Notes: generated from the letters alone by a model not told the origin. Shown: positions 43,373-53,163, counted from the first letter of the stretch. The stretch is DNA of 61,530 nt from Desulfovibrionaceae bacterium (GCA_017454005.1 JAFTDU010000027.1:1-61530), one strand, 5' to 3'. A program made the numbers and translations.

Positions 43373-43474
43373 ATGCCGCACTCTGAACAATCCCTCATTA
43401 CTCAAAAATTTACAGGCGTAGCCGACCGCGGCCCCACTTACGACCCTGCAGATCACGGCAGCATCAAGGAGTAA
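43373..43474 (+). CDS. 33-residue peptide upstream of the endolysin
   Basis: ATG 43373 to TAA 43474: begins MPHSEQSLITQKFTGVADRG and ends HGSIKE. Its last codons supply AAGGAG for the endolysin start at 43480, so translation would be coupled. Too short to assign; coding status is uncertain. Confidence 0.4.
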   Translation: MPHSEQSLITQKFTGVADRGPTYDPADHGSIKE

Positions 43475-43479
43475 GTCTT

Positions 43480-44100
43480 ATGCCTGTACATATGGATTTT
43501 ATAAATTCATTTTTAAATCGCGACGGCGTAGAAGGCCCGCAGCAAACACGTGGCTACATCCCCTGTCGTCCTGGCAATTTTTACGGCAAACCAACACAAG
43601 ATCCCAATAAATATACTGCTATTGGTGTCTCTGGTGTAACTATTGCAACAGGTGTAGATCTAGGGCAAACCGATGTGCCTTCGCTTCAAGGCTATGGTAT
43701 TTGCCAAGCTACAATTGATAAGCTCGTGCCGTACATTGGCTTAAAAACATCACGAGCTATTCATAAGTTGTCTAAACTGCCATTAACCATAACTAAAGTT
43801 GAAGCAGATGAATTAGATAGTTGTTTGCATCTCGGTTATTTAAATCGTTATGTACGCCCTGCATATGATCGAGAATCCAAAATAAAATTTGATGACCTCC
43901 CCCAGGAAGCTCAAGCCGCCATTTTCTCTATTTGCTATCAAAAAGGCGTTGGTGGAACACGTAAAGGCGCACCAAAAACGTGGCGCTATTTTGTTAATCA
44001 ACAATGGGAAGATGCCTGCAGGGAATTGATCCACGGATTCAACGCGTATGCAGCTAGGCGCCGTCTAGAAGGACTGCTACTCAAAGATCTAAAAAATTGA
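43480..44100 (+). CDS. Endolysin, pesticin/T4-lysozyme-like
   Basis: 206 residues with AAGGAG upstream. RDGVEG holds the likely catalytic Glu, and VSGVTIATGVDLGQTDVPSL matches the SGVTIATGxDLGQ block of the pesticin C-terminal domain, a T4-lysozyme fold muramidase. AAIFSICYQKGVGG and the C-terminal RRRLEGLLL complete it. No signal peptide, so export needs a holin; two small membrane proteins follow directly. Confidence 0.8.
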   Translation: MPVHMDFINSFLNRDGVEGPQQTRGYIPCRPGNFYGKPTQDPNKYTAIGVSGVTIATGVDLGQTDVPSLQGYGICQATIDKLVPYIGLKTSRAIHKLSKLPLTITKVEADELDSCLHLGYLNRYVRPAYDRESKIKFDDLPQEAQAAIFSICYQKGVGGTRKGAPKTWRYFVNQQWEDACRELIHGFNAYAARRRLEGLLLKDLKN

Positions 44101-44126
44101 GTATAAATCTATAAAAATAGGAAACT

Positions 44127-44408
44127 ATGAAAATTATAGCCAAACTGTTCGCGCTCCTATTCAAAAAAGTTGCTCTTCCCGTCGACCCCGAAACAGCAAA
44201 AACCGAGGCCCAAATCGCAGTAGAGGAAGCCCGTGCCTTTAGAAAAGGCAAGCTCACTCCCCGGTATCTCTTCAAATACGCTATGATATTCCTCTCAGTG
44301 CTGTTCTGCACATTGCTGATACTGGGCCTATTTTTCCCCAGTCTCATAGATACCAGCAACCTCCTGGAGACCATCGAGCGCATGTTCAATATTATTGGAG
44401 GTGTGTAA
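44127..44408 (+). CDS. Holin-like membrane protein
   Basis: 93 residues with one clear hydrophobic segment (YAMIFLSVLFCTLLILGLFF) and a charged N-terminal half. Position between endolysin and terminase, size and topology suggest a holin or lysis-timing protein. The stop overlaps the next start. Confidence 0.55.
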   Translation: MKIIAKLFALLFKKVALPVDPETAKTEAQIAVEEARAFRKGKLTPRYLFKYAMIFLSVLFCTLLILGLFFPSLIDTSNLLETIERMFNIIGGV

Positions 44409-44785
44409 TGGATGACCTCCTAGCAATGACAGAGTTGATTCAACCCCTCATACTCGCCCTAGTAACAGTGATAGGGTGGGGGGTAAAAGCCATCTGGAAC
44501 AAGGTTCGCGACTCAGACAAAAAAATCGATGACCTACGAAACGAGATCCGCGCAGAGTTGCAGGAGTATGAACGTAAGGAGACTTGTCGCGCCCATCGTG
44601 AGGCGCTCGACAACAAAATTAAGCACATCGCTACAGTCTATGGCGTATGCATGACCAAAACCGGCATGGCTGTAGTCGACATCAATAATGTACGACAAAT
44701 GTCTGAGCTCAGAAACATGCTCAGTCCAGAACTACGCAAACAGCACACCGACTCCTGTCAGTTCAAACAGGATATGGATTCATAA
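44408..44785 (+). CDS. Membrane-anchored coiled-coil lysis protein (spanin-like)
   Basis: 125 residues. N-terminal membrane segment (LIQPLILALVTVIGWGVKAI) then a long charged helix (KIDDLRNEIRAELQEYERKE), the plan of an inner-membrane spanin. No lipoprotein outer partner is seen overlapping it. TerS begins at its last base. Confidence 0.5.
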   Translation: MDDLLAMTELIQPLILALVTVIGWGVKAIWNKVRDSDKKIDDLRNEIRAELQEYERKETCRAHREALDNKIKHIATVYGVCMTKTGMAVVDINNVRQMSELRNMLSPELRKQHTDSCQFKQDMDS

Positions 44786-45246
44786 TGGCTAAATGTGATT
44801 GGGGAGCGGTGCGTGCTGAATATGAGACAGGCGCCAGCCAATCCGCCCTCAGTACCAAATACAAAATCAGTCGCACCGCTATCCAAAAACACATCAAAGC
44901 GGAGGGCTGGCTCCAAGGCGACATAAATGCTGCAGTTAATAAATTGGCCGAAGCAAAAGTTGCAGGCGTAGTTGCAGGCTGCAACCCCGAAAAAAAGGCC
45001 GCAGCTATGCAGGCTGCAGCCGAAGCAAAGGCCGCTGTCATCCAACGGCATAAGTTTGAATGGGAGCAACATCAGCACCTAGTTGACAGTGCCATTGCCG
45101 ACGACGATTTCACTCGCGCCAAGCTTGCAAAAATCACTGCAGAGACAATCAAAATACGGCAGGAAGGCGAGCGCAAGGCATGGGGGCTCGATAAGGTCGA
45201 CACAACTCAGATTGATGCTAAGATTGAGATAGTATGGCAAGAATAG
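44785..45246 (+). CDS. terS: Terminase small subunit
   Basis: 153 residues. N-terminal helix-turn-helix (YETGASQSALSTKYKISRTA) for pac-site recognition, Ala-rich central helix for oligomerisation, and a C-terminal helix ending EIVWQE. Overlaps terL by 13 bases, the usual TerS-TerL arrangement. Confidence 0.82.
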   Translation: MAKCDWGAVRAEYETGASQSALSTKYKISRTAIQKHIKAEGWLQGDINAAVNKLAEAKVAGVVAGCNPEKKAAAMQAAAEAKAAVIQRHKFEWEQHQHLVDSAIADDDFTRAKLAKITAETIKIRQEGERKAWGLDKVDTTQIDAKIEIVWQE

Positions 45247-46649
45247 AAATCCCATATACGCCACGATATCCTGATGTACATAAAGCGCTAGAATCTCATA
45301 GATTCACAGTACTAGTTGCCCACAGGCGATTCGGCAAGACAGTGCTAAGCGTAAATCATTTGATCAAACAGGCCATGCTGTGCACTAAACCACGTGGCCT
45401 GTTTGCCTACGTTGGCCCACTACGCAACCAGGCTAAAGCTGTAGCATGGAACTACCTAAAACACTACAGTGTCACTATCCCGTTGCGCAAAATAAACGAG
45501 GGCGAGCTCTCAATATCGCTGCCAAGCAATGCAAGCCCCTCCGGTTCTGTGATCAGGATTTTCGGCGCAGACAATCCTGATGCACTCAGGGGGCTCTATT
45601 TCGACGGTATCATTCTAGATGAGGTCGCTCAGATGAAACCAGAGGTGTGGTTCGAAACAGTGCAGCCAGCCCTCTCCGATCGCCACGGCTGGGCATTATT
45701 CATCGGCACGCCAAAAGGCATCAATCTATTCTCTGACCTCTATGAGCAGGCTGCAGAGCGCGAAGCAAAAGGCGATGCCAACTGGCTGGCCCTATCATTT
45801 CCTGTAACCGAAACAAATGCGTTACCGGCATCCGAGGTTGAGCGCCTCAAATCGGAGCTCTCAGAGAATACATTTAGGCAGGAAATGCTCTGCGATTTCT
45901 CGGCATCCTGTGACAACGTTCTCATACTGATTGATGAGGTCAACGCAGCTATCGCAGCACCAGTTGACCTAGAAATGCAGCAAAATTGGCCCGTAGTTGT
46001 TGGCGTTGACGTGGCGCGGTTTGGTGATGATGCCACAGTGTTTTTCGCACGCCGTGGCATGTATGCATATGAGCCTGTAGTTCTGACGCATCTATCAAAC
46101 AATGATGTGGCGAACAGGCTCATGGCATACATTGCTGAGGTTAAGCCTTTGTATGTCTGCATCGACCAGGGCCAAGGCACCGGTGTCATTGACCTAGTGC
46201 GCGGCCTTACAGCGACAAGCCCAGTGCATATCATAGAGGTACCGTTTGGTTCACAAGCCCTCAAGGCCGAGATGTTCGTCAACCGGCGTGCTGAGATGTG
46301 GACGTCAATCAGAGACTGGCTGCGTGGTGGTGGTCGACTACCTAACAACACAGCTCTCAAATCTGAATTGACTGCGCCCACATATGAATATGACGCACGA
46401 GGTCGCATCAAGCTCGAAGCTAAAGAAACTATCAAACAGCGTCTGGATGGGCGCTCAACCGACCTAGCGGACGCGCTTGCGCTCACATTCGCAGTACAAG
46501 TCTATCCAGATCGCGACAGTTTATTCCCAGCTTGGGGTGAAAAATACGGCGTGAAAGCAGCCTCCAAAATGCGTAATTTTGTTTTGGACTATGAGGCTAG
46601 TGATGAGCGCTGGGATCCGTTCGCAGGGCAGGCTAATCATGACAGATGA
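45234..46649 (+). CDS. terL: Terminase large subunit
   Basis: 471 residues. DNA-packaging motor. ATPase half: VAHRRFGKT (Walker A), GLYFDGIILDEVAQM (Walker B with Glu), FIGTPKG (coupling motif). Nuclease half: VVVGVDVARFGDDATVFFA (first Asp), CIDQGQGTGVIDLV (second) and STDLADALAL (third). All family landmarks are present, so packaging should be functional. Confidence 0.95.
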   Translation: MARIEIPYTPRYPDVHKALESHRFTVLVAHRRFGKTVLSVNHLIKQAMLCTKPRGLFAYVGPLRNQAKAVAWNYLKHYSVTIPLRKINEGELSISLPSNASPSGSVIRIFGADNPDALRGLYFDGIILDEVAQMKPEVWFETVQPALSDRHGWALFIGTPKGINLFSDLYEQAAEREAKGDANWLALSFPVTETNALPASEVERLKSELSENTFRQEMLCDFSASCDNVLILIDEVNAAIAAPVDLEMQQNWPVVVGVDVARFGDDATVFFARRGMYAYEPVVLTHLSNNDVANRLMAYIAEVKPLYVCIDQGQGTGVIDLVRGLTATSPVHIIEVPFGSQALKAEMFVNRRAEMWTSIRDWLRGGGRLPNNTALKSELTAPTYEYDARGRIKLEAKETIKQRLDGRSTDLADALALTFAVQVYPDRDSLFPAWGEKYGVKAASKMRNFVLDYEASDERWDPFAGQANHDR

Positions 46650-47145
46650 CGTACGAGTTAAAGGCCTCACAGGCTCGCAGGCCGCCCTCCTAGTGCCACA
46701 ACTTTGGCACGGTTTAACACCACACAGGCGCCGCTACATGGTTTGGGATGCCGCAGATCAGCACGGCCCAGAAACGCTGGCTAGGTTCGTCTCATTAGCG
46801 AATGTAGCCTGTGCAGCTTGGGTCAATGGGCAGTTTTTAGGCCTAGCATGGGTGATTCCATTGACATATGGCTCACGGTGCGGCCTCATCCACATGGCAT
46901 CTACAGGCCCACGCTGGCAGTCTGAAGCGATCGGCAATATCTGGATCCGCGACGTTTTGCCGTACCACTATGATAGTCTTTTAGCCTTCCTTCCTGTGGC
47001 ATTTAGGCACATCCGCGCAATGATCGAGGACATGGGTTTTGTGCGCATCAGCACCATACCAGGCGCCGCTTGTCTCACAATGCGAAACAATCGCATAATG
47101 GATGCAATCATGTACCAAAAGGATTTACGGCATGGACACCAATGA
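46639..47145 (+). CDS. Phage protein, GNAT-like
   Basis: 168 residues from ATG 46639, overlapping the terL stop by 11 bases. GLAWVIPLTYGSRCGLIHMA, then IRAMIEDMGFVRISTIP, resembles a short acyltransferase-like fold, and BPP-1-like phages keep a similar gene between terminase and head genes. Catalytic role unproven. Confidence 0.5.
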   Translation: MTDDVRVKGLTGSQAALLVPQLWHGLTPHRRRYMVWDAADQHGPETLARFVSLANVACAAWVNGQFLGLAWVIPLTYGSRCGLIHMASTGPRWQSEAIGNIWIRDVLPYHYDSLLAFLPVAFRHIRAMIEDMGFVRISTIPGAACLTMRNNRIMDAIMYQKDLRHGHQ

Positions 47146-47413
47146 TGAGTGGGCAGACTTCCAAGACCCTGACGTTATTTTAGATGCGCGTGACCTCTAT
47201 TTACGTTGTCTTGCAGATGTATTGCAGACGTCGTCTGGCGTCTACGTATTGCACGACATCCTGCGCCGATTAGGTGTATGTCAGATGGTTCCTAATGATA
47301 GCGAGAGCGTTGAGTTGTTCAATTTTGGCGAGAGATTGCTTGATGACATTGGCCAAGCTTCCCCCAAACAATGTCTTAACCTAATTGCACGTCTACGTGA
47401 TTTACAGGTGTAG
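47132..47413 (+). CDS. Bbp19-like head-module protein
   Basis: 93 residues from ATG 47132, eight bases after AAGGA. LRCLADVLQTSSGVYVLHDI, then LRRLGV and FNFGERLLDDIGQ match the Bbp19 family pattern (short helical protein, TPSGRxVL-like, EGRRxVGL-like) seen in Bordetella phage BPP-1. Two bases before the scaffold gene. Confidence 0.6.
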   Translation: MDTNDEWADFQDPDVILDARDLYLRCLADVLQTSSGVYVLHDILRRLGVCQMVPNDSESVELFNFGERLLDDIGQASPKQCLNLIARLRDLQV

Positions 47414-47414
47414 C

Positions 47415-48149
47415 ATGAGTGAAAATCTAACAGTCCCCGTAGCAGACGCCCCCGCAGCCGTTGAACCTGCTGCCTCTGGCATCTCGGATGCCGCAACGAA
47501 CACAAGCCTACCAGGCGCAAATCAGACTCCAGGCAACAAATCAGAATCAAATGCGCAAACGCAAACGTCAGACAAGGCTGACCCCACGCCTCCACAACAG
47601 ACTCCTAGCGATAGTAAACAGAAAACTGATAGCCCTGAGCCCAAGGCAGACCAGGCAGATAAAGAGCAGCCTATTCAGGATTGGAGCAAGGTTAAAATCG
47701 AAGTCCCCGAAGGCACGCCCATTGATGACAAAACTTTGGGCGACTTTGGCAAAACTGCTGTCAAGCTCGGCCTCACACAAACGCAGGCACAGGAATTAGT
47801 CAAATTTCAGGTGTCTGCTATTCAACGGCAGCGAGAGGCTATCATTGATCATGGCGTCAAGACATTACAGAGAGATTGGGGCGCCAAGGCTAGTGAATAT
47901 CAGCAATCTGTCATGACACTGATTGCTAACATCGACCGGCAAATGGGCAACAACGCTTTTTCAAAAGCCTTGAATAGCTGCGGCGCAACCTGCTTCCCTG
48001 ATGTATGCAAAGGTCTTCTCCTAATCGCTCAGAGCGTATCAGAGGACACAATGGGCAAAGGCGGCGCGGGCAACGCGAGCAATCGTCCAGAAACAGCGCT
48101 AGATGGCCTTGAGGCAGAATGGGCTAAAAATAGAGGTAAAAGACTATGA
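47415..48149 (+). CDS. Capsid scaffolding protein
   Basis: 244 residues from ATG 47415. Acidic, Pro/Gln/Ser-rich disordered N-terminal half, then VKIEVPEGTPIDDKTLGDFG, LGLTQTQAQELVKFQVSAIQ and a basic C-terminal KNRGKRL, as in podovirus scaffolds. Directly upstream of, and overlapping, the capsid gene. Confidence 0.72.
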   Translation: MSENLTVPVADAPAAVEPAASGISDAATNTSLPGANQTPGNKSESNAQTQTSDKADPTPPQQTPSDSKQKTDSPEPKADQADKEQPIQDWSKVKIEVPEGTPIDDKTLGDFGKTAVKLGLTQTQAQELVKFQVSAIQRQREAIIDHGVKTLQRDWGAKASEYQQSVMTLIANIDRQMGNNAFSKALNSCGATCFPDVCKGLLLIAQSVSEDTMGKGGAGNASNRPETALDGLEAEWAKNRGKRL

Positions 48150-49072
48150 GTGGAATGATGCAAACCCTACATGAGATTAGCGTTGAATATGCCAAGAAAC
48201 AACCTGGCATGATTGACGCTCTCACAGAGGACGCACCTATATTAAAGATGATCAAATGGACGAAAGCAACACATGGCTTATGGAACGTGGCTGAGAAGCT
48301 TAATGACATTAAAGCGCCTGCTTTTGTACATTTCGACTCTCCATTGCCTAGCATCGGTGTAACATCCGACCTCGTGACCACCGACCTCCAAAAGATGGGT
48401 GGTGAAATGGAAGTGCCGACCGACCGTGCTATGAAGTTTGGCGGCCCCATGAAATATTTTGCTCGCAAGCAAGACTACATCTTGAAGAAAGCGGGCATGG
48501 ATACAGAGGTTGTCATCGTTATGCAAAACCTAATGCGTGGCGCCATGGCAGAAAAGAACTTGTACGACGCTGGTGGAAGTGGCAAAGGCTACTTTATCCT
48601 GGCTTGCCGCTTTGACCCTGAGCTGAACGTCGGCCTCTATGATCCTGACCAGTTCGCGCAAGGTCGCCTGTTTAATATTTCTTTCCCGTATGATGGCGCA
48701 GAGCACTATTTACGTAGCAAAATGTACGAAGGCGTGCTTGGCTACTCTGTCGTATATCGCAGCCATTTTGGCTACCAAATGCTGGACGCTAAGCGTACCG
48801 TTGCAGCCATTGTGAATATAGACGAAGAGCACCATCCAACAATCAATCAGATCGACGACATGCTCGCACAAGTTCGTGCACAGCCTGGCAATACGCATTT
48901 ATTCATGGGCCCACGCGGCAAGATCTATGGCATCAATCCGTATAAGCACGAAAATGTACAGCTCTCCAACGGCGACACTGATGCCAAAACGCGCATCGAA
49001 ACATGGAACGGCATCAGTATCACTACATCCTACAACATCGCCGACAAAATCGAGCACATCACTGTGAAATAG
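48146..49072 (+). CDS. Major capsid protein (BPP-1-like)
   Basis: 308 residues. Begins MSGMMQTLHEISVEYAKKQP and contains EDAPILKMIKWTKATHG, DAGGSGKGYFILACRFD and a C-terminal ISITTSYNIADKIEHITVK, consistent with the HK97-fold capsid family of BPP-1 and relatives. Position between scaffold and cement supports it. Overlaps the scaffold stop by four bases. Confidence 0.82.
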   Translation: MSGMMQTLHEISVEYAKKQPGMIDALTEDAPILKMIKWTKATHGLWNVAEKLNDIKAPAFVHFDSPLPSIGVTSDLVTTDLQKMGGEMEVPTDRAMKFGGPMKYFARKQDYILKKAGMDTEVVIVMQNLMRGAMAEKNLYDAGGSGKGYFILACRFDPELNVGLYDPDQFAQGRLFNISFPYDGAEHYLRSKMYEGVLGYSVVYRSHFGYQMLDAKRTVAAIVNIDEEHHPTINQIDDMLAQVRAQPGNTHLFMGPRGKIYGINPYKHENVQLSNGDTDAKTRIETWNGISITTSYNIADKIEHITVK

Positions 49073-49081
49073 GAGGATGCC

Positions 49082-49588
49082 ATGGCAATCACAGGTCAAG
49101 AATTTCTCGACGGTTTGCGCCAAGCTCGTGACCTACGCGTTGAGCAAGGGCGCGGCCCAGGGCCCATGTACAGAGGCAATGAAAAGGCTCCTCTGATTTG
49201 GGGTGACCAATTTTTTGCGAGAGGCCTCACTCCTACGGGTGCGCTGGATATCATGAATTTTGAACCACTGAGAGTGGGCGCAACCCAGAGCTCAATCGAC
49301 CTTGTAATCATTGCCAGCCACAGCAACACTGGTACGCTCCTCTGCCCCGCTGGATCTAGCATCACAGTTGCGCTGTATCAGTGTGACACTGAAGACGGCC
49401 TGTTTGAGCAAAGTGGCTACGAAGTGACCTATACCAACGTCAATGAGCGCAACCTTGACCCTGATTGTCAGGTTTGCCGCGTTTACATAGGCTCCATGGA
49501 GAAGGCGTTTTGCGTTCCAAAAATAACGTTCACAGGTGTGTTTGCTGGTGGCACCGTTGACGTAGGTCTTGCACGTTCTGTGCGCTAG
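49082..49588 (+). CDS. Bbp16-like capsid cement protein
   Basis: 168 residues; AGGAGG before ATG 49082. Beta-rich: DIMNFEPLRVGATQSSIDLV, CPAGSSITVALYQCD, FVPKITF-like strand and FAGGTVDVGLARSV. This matches BPP-1's capsid cement protein in size, place and strand pattern. Decorates and stabilises the capsid shell. Confidence 0.68.
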   Translation: MAITGQEFLDGLRQARDLRVEQGRGPGPMYRGNEKAPLIWGDQFFARGLTPTGALDIMNFEPLRVGATQSSIDLVIIASHSNTGTLLCPAGSSITVALYQCDTEDGLFEQSGYEVTYTNVNERNLDPDCQVCRVYIGSMEKAFCVPKITFTGVFAGGTVDVGLARSVR

Positions 49589-49597
49589 GAGTGAGCA

Positions 49598-52429
49598 ATG
49601 GCACAGATGTTTCAAACAGACGTAAAATATACATCCGACGGGAAAAGCGTGCTGTGGCCAATCCCATTCCCGTTTTCTCAAACGTCGGATGTAGGCGTAA
49701 AATCAATTGAAAAAGACACTGGCATTGAGACCGAGCTCGTGTATGGCATTGACTACCAGATCCAAGGGCGCAATGTCGTATGCGTTATGCCAGCAAATAA
49801 AACGCTCGAGATCTGGCTGAAAGTAAGCCTTGACGCAGTGCTCCAAAGTATGCCAGGCATGCCCTTTGCTGGTATCCCAGGGCCCAATGCAGCTCCACTT
49901 CCTCCCGTTACAGAACCGATACGACCCATGGGTGATCCGTTTACTGACCGTCTTTTAGGTGTAATGTCCTCAGACATCCTGCACTTAAAGAAGCAGCTTG
50001 ACGAAGGTCTAGCTATCGAACGTGCACGAGAGTGCGACAGCCAAATCCAGCGCATCAAAGACGCCGCATCGCTGCACGGCCAACAGGCAATCAGCAACGT
50101 CGACACTAAACTGCAAACATCCATTGCAACTATCGAGACCACTGCCTCGTCTTATGTCGACCAATTGAATGCCGTTGGCACAACCCTCAGCAATACAGCG
50201 CATACTGTCTACAATTCAGCCAATGAAGCCCAGCGATTAGCCGCTAATACCATTGAGACTCTGAATACTAAGCAGGCAGAGGTTAAGGCTGAGCTCACAA
50301 CAGTTGACTCAAAGGCCACAGAAGCTAAAGCCGCCGCTGCTGAAGCAAAGACTTATGCGGAGCAAGCCGCTGTTAGTGCCAGCGATATCGAAGTCGCAAA
50401 AGCTGCATGTCAGCGCTACCAGGCGCAAATGGCTGCAGACAAAGATATCGTGGCTGCAGATAAAGCCGCTGTGGCCGAAGCTCGCAGTGCTGCTGCTCAG
50501 GCGCAGACAGATTGCACCACAGCCTTAGCGCAAATACAAACTGCGCACGCTGAGATCATAGAGCATGTCGACTCGTGCCAACAGTATGTTGACGAAGCCA
50601 ACGTGGCAAAAACTGCCACCGAATCCGCTATGGGTCAGGCTCGCGACTATGCTAGTGCTGCTGCTGATAGTGCTGCTGCATCCGCTGCTAGTGCTACGCG
50701 TTCTGTACAGGCTGCCGACAGCGCTGCTGGAAGCGCCACTGATGCTCGCACGTCTGCTGTTGCTGCATCGCAGTCTGCATCCGCTACAGCCGCTGATGAG
50801 CAGACAGTACGTAACAGTCGCGCAGTTGTGGAATCACTGGAACGGTCAAGTCAAAAGGCCTGTAGTGATGCTCAAGCTGCAGCCACAACGGCTACAGAGC
50901 AAGCCACGGCTTCTAGTGCATCGGCAGCTGTAAGTGACCAATCAGCTGCCGCATCCGCTAACAGCGCGAGCCAAGCGAGTCTATCTGAAGCCAAAGCCCT
51001 TGAATATGCAAATATAGCCGTTGACAGCGCAACTACAGCGTCTCAAATGGCTGAAATCTCGAGAGAAGCTAAGACAAGTGCAAGCGCATCCGCTGACGCC
51101 GCTGCTGCTGACAAAGAGGTTGTGGCCTCCTTGAAGACGCAAACAGAAGAAACCGCGAACGTTATTCTACAGCTTGAAGCCCCATTAAAAGCTGTCGCTG
51201 AATCTGCAGCTCGGGATGCCGAGACTGCCACCACACAAGCACTACGCGCAGCCAGCTCCTCAGATTCAGCAGCAACCAGTGCGGGCAATGCCAACGTATC
51301 AGCGACCAACGCGGCAGCTAGTGCTAGTGCATCTGAAACGAGCGCAATCAATGCTAAGCGCAGTGAAGACGCAGCCGACGCCGCCCAAGATGCTGCGGAG
51401 CGTGCAGCACAATCCGCCGAGGCTGCCAGCAATTCATCTGTGATTAATAAAGAGGCTGTCGAGGCCTCCAGAGCTATTGTCGAAGGTCTTGAGGCCCAAT
51501 ACACAACTGCGGCAAATGCAGCCACAGAAAGCGCCGAGGCTGCAGCCACTACTCTCGTTGAAGTTGCAGCTCATGCTGAAACTGTACGCGTAAATGCCAC
51601 AGCTGCCGCTGAATCAGCTACAGAGGCTGCAACTAGTGCAAGCACAGCTGAAACGTACGCAGCTAAGACTGCGCTTGATGCTGAATCCACAACCGCCGAC
51701 AGAGACGCTGCCATAGCTGCCAGAGAGGCTGCAGAGGCCGCTCGCGATACAGCCAACGAAGCTGCAACTCAGGCTAGTGAGGATGCTCTTGCTACGGCAG
51801 CCGACCTTGCCGCGACCAAGGATGCCAAGGATGTCGCGGTAACCGCGTCAGAATCCGCTACAGCGTCCGCTACAGCCGCAGGGGCTAGTGCATCTCAGGC
51901 TGCAGCCTCAGAGAGCGCCGCGTCCACTAGTGCGTCTGAAGCCCGCAACTCTGCGAATGCGACCGCTGAAGATGCTGTCACATGTGAAAACGATAGGCTG
52001 ATTGTGAACGCGATCAGGGCGGAAGTCAGAAACATCAAGGCCGACATTATGGCAGCACTTGACGAAGTAGTGGAAGCGGCGTTGCAAGAGCGTATCGTCA
52101 ACACTGCTAAGAGTTATGCCATCAAGGCCCGCAACTATGCAGAGCAAACCGAAGAAAGCGTCTCAGCGAAGCTGGGCGTGGTCGCATTGACTGAAGAGTT
52201 TGCAAAGCTATCTGACCGCGTAACACGTCTTGAGCTGGGCATAGAAGACACTGAGACTAGTGGTGATACGCAACCTGCAAGCGATACAGTTGACTATGAT
52301 ACCAACCCGTTGACTGATGATCGCAATGATCCGACGTCGGATGAATTTTTGGCCGACCAGTTTAGCTATGCCTACATGACAGGCGGACAGCCTGATACTG
52401 GCACCACTGACGAAAACAACGGCGATTAA
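49598..52429 (+). CDS. Long alanine-rich tail fibre
   Basis: 943 residues. Residues 1-~130 look like a head- or tail-binding domain (KSVLWPIPFPFSQTSDVGVK, YGIDYQIQGRNVV). From ~150 to ~850 nearly every residue is Ala, Ser, Thr or charged in 11-residue-type helical repeats (ASAAADSAAASAASATRS-like), a trimeric coiled-coil shaft. The acidic C-terminus (TDDRNDPTSDEFLADQ) may bind the next fibre piece. It has no VR. Confidence 0.78.
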   Translation: MAQMFQTDVKYTSDGKSVLWPIPFPFSQTSDVGVKSIEKDTGIETELVYGIDYQIQGRNVVCVMPANKTLEIWLKVSLDAVLQSMPGMPFAGIPGPNAAPLPPVTEPIRPMGDPFTDRLLGVMSSDILHLKKQLDEGLAIERARECDSQIQRIKDAASLHGQQAISNVDTKLQTSIATIETTASSYVDQLNAVGTTLSNTAHTVYNSANEAQRLAANTIETLNTKQAEVKAELTTVDSKATEAKAAAAEAKTYAEQAAVSASDIEVAKAACQRYQAQMAADKDIVAADKAAVAEARSAAAQAQTDCTTALAQIQTAHAEIIEHVDSCQQYVDEANVAKTATESAMGQARDYASAAADSAAASAASATRSVQAADSAAGSATDARTSAVAASQSASATAADEQTVRNSRAVVESLERSSQKACSDAQAAATTATEQATASSASAAVSDQSAAASANSASQASLSEAKALEYANIAVDSATTASQMAEISREAKTSASASADAAAADKEVVASLKTQTEETANVILQLEAPLKAVAESAARDAETATTQALRAASSSDSAATSAGNANVSATNAAASASASETSAINAKRSEDAADAAQDAAERAAQSAEAASNSSVINKEAVEASRAIVEGLEAQYTTAANAATESAEAAATTLVEVAAHAETVRVNATAAAESATEAATSASTAETYAAKTALDAESTTADRDAAIAAREAAEAARDTANEAATQASEDALATAADLAATKDAKDVAVTASESATASATAAGASASQAAASESAASTSASEARNSANATAEDAVTCENDRLIVNAIRAEVRNIKADIMAALDEVVEAALQERIVNTAKSYAIKARNYAEQTEESVSAKLGVVALTEEFAKLSDRVTRLELGIEDTETSGDTQPASDTVDYDTNPLTDDRNDPTSDEFLADQFSYAYMTGGQPDTGTTDENNGD

Positions 52430-52441
52430 TTAATGCAACCC

Positions 52442-52487
52442 CTACGTACATATGCCTAGATGTCTAGGTATTGCATCCGTAGTTTTT
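52442..52487 (+). terminator. Terminator after the long fibre gene
   Basis: Outer CTACG/CGTAG and inner ATGCCTAGA/TCTAGGTAT pair around a short loop, followed by TTTTT. Ends the head-fibre operon; AGGAG at 52495 serves the next gene. Confidence 0.65.
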
Positions 52488-52506
52488 ATATATAGGAGAT
52501 ACTACA

Positions 52507-53163
52507 ATGCCTGATGAAAACACCGCCACCGACTTAATGTCCAAACTTCATGTATTAAATCAACGCGTTGCTGCCGTTTGCTACAGTTTAAAAACAGCTA
52601 ACGAAGCGACTGCCAGTGAATTAACCGCCTACAAAACACAAGTCCCCACATTAATTAGTGACGCCGCTGCCGCTTTAAAAGCTGAGATCTTGGGTGGTGC
52701 CGGGGAACAGTACGACACTCTCAAAGAACTCGCTGATTTACTCGACAGCCACGCCACTATGCTCCAAGCACTGGAGGCTGCTACTTTAGTTAGCTATGGC
52801 CAAGCCCAGACTCTAACGGCCCAACAAAAGGAACAGGCTCGCACCAATATCGCTGCTGCAGATGACGCTAATGTGGTGAAGCTGTCCGACATGACCTCCA
52901 CTATTACTACGGCTCAAAAGACTCAAGCTCGTACTAATATTGATGCCGCTAGCGGCACAGACTTTACCACGTTATCTAATAATGCCATTGTAAAAGTTGC
53001 TCAGACTCTGACTTCCGCGGAGCAAGAGCAAGCCCGCCAAAACATCGGTGGTGCTAGTGACGCTGACTTGACCGCGTTAGAAACTGCTATCGGTACGTTG
53101 ACCAATATTGATTTTGTTAGTGAGTTCAATGGTATTTATGAACCTGCAAATGCAGGCGCATAA
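52507..53163 (+). CDS. Tail fibre segment with QARxNI repeats
   Basis: 218 residues. Three copies of a phage fibre repeat: AQTLTAQQKEQARTNIAAAD, ITTAQKTQARTNIDAAS and AQTLTSAEQEQARQNIGGAS. The N-terminal half is helical. Probably trimerises between the shaft and the variable adhesin. No known enzymatic domain. Confidence 0.7.
   Translation: MPDENTATDLMSKLHVLNQRVAAVCYSLKTANEATASELTAYKTQVPTLISDAAAALKAEILGGAGEQYDTLKELADLLDSHATMLQALEAATLVSYGQAQTLTAQQKEQARTNIAAADDANVVKLSDMTSTITTAQKTQARTNIDAASGTDFTTLSNNAIVKVAQTLTSAEQEQARQNIGGASDADLTALETAIGTLTNIDFVSEFNGIYEPANAGA

Noticed and set aside
45740-46486. 248-codon minus frame
   Set aside because: Antisense shadow of terL, which has all catalytic motifs.
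51043-51549. 168-codon Ala/Ser-rich minus frame
   Set aside because: Shadow caused by the GCN-rich fibre gene.
52507-53163. Second variable repeat in another fibre gene
   Set aside because: No match to the TR core or its GC-rich 3' end was seen outside 56333-56456.
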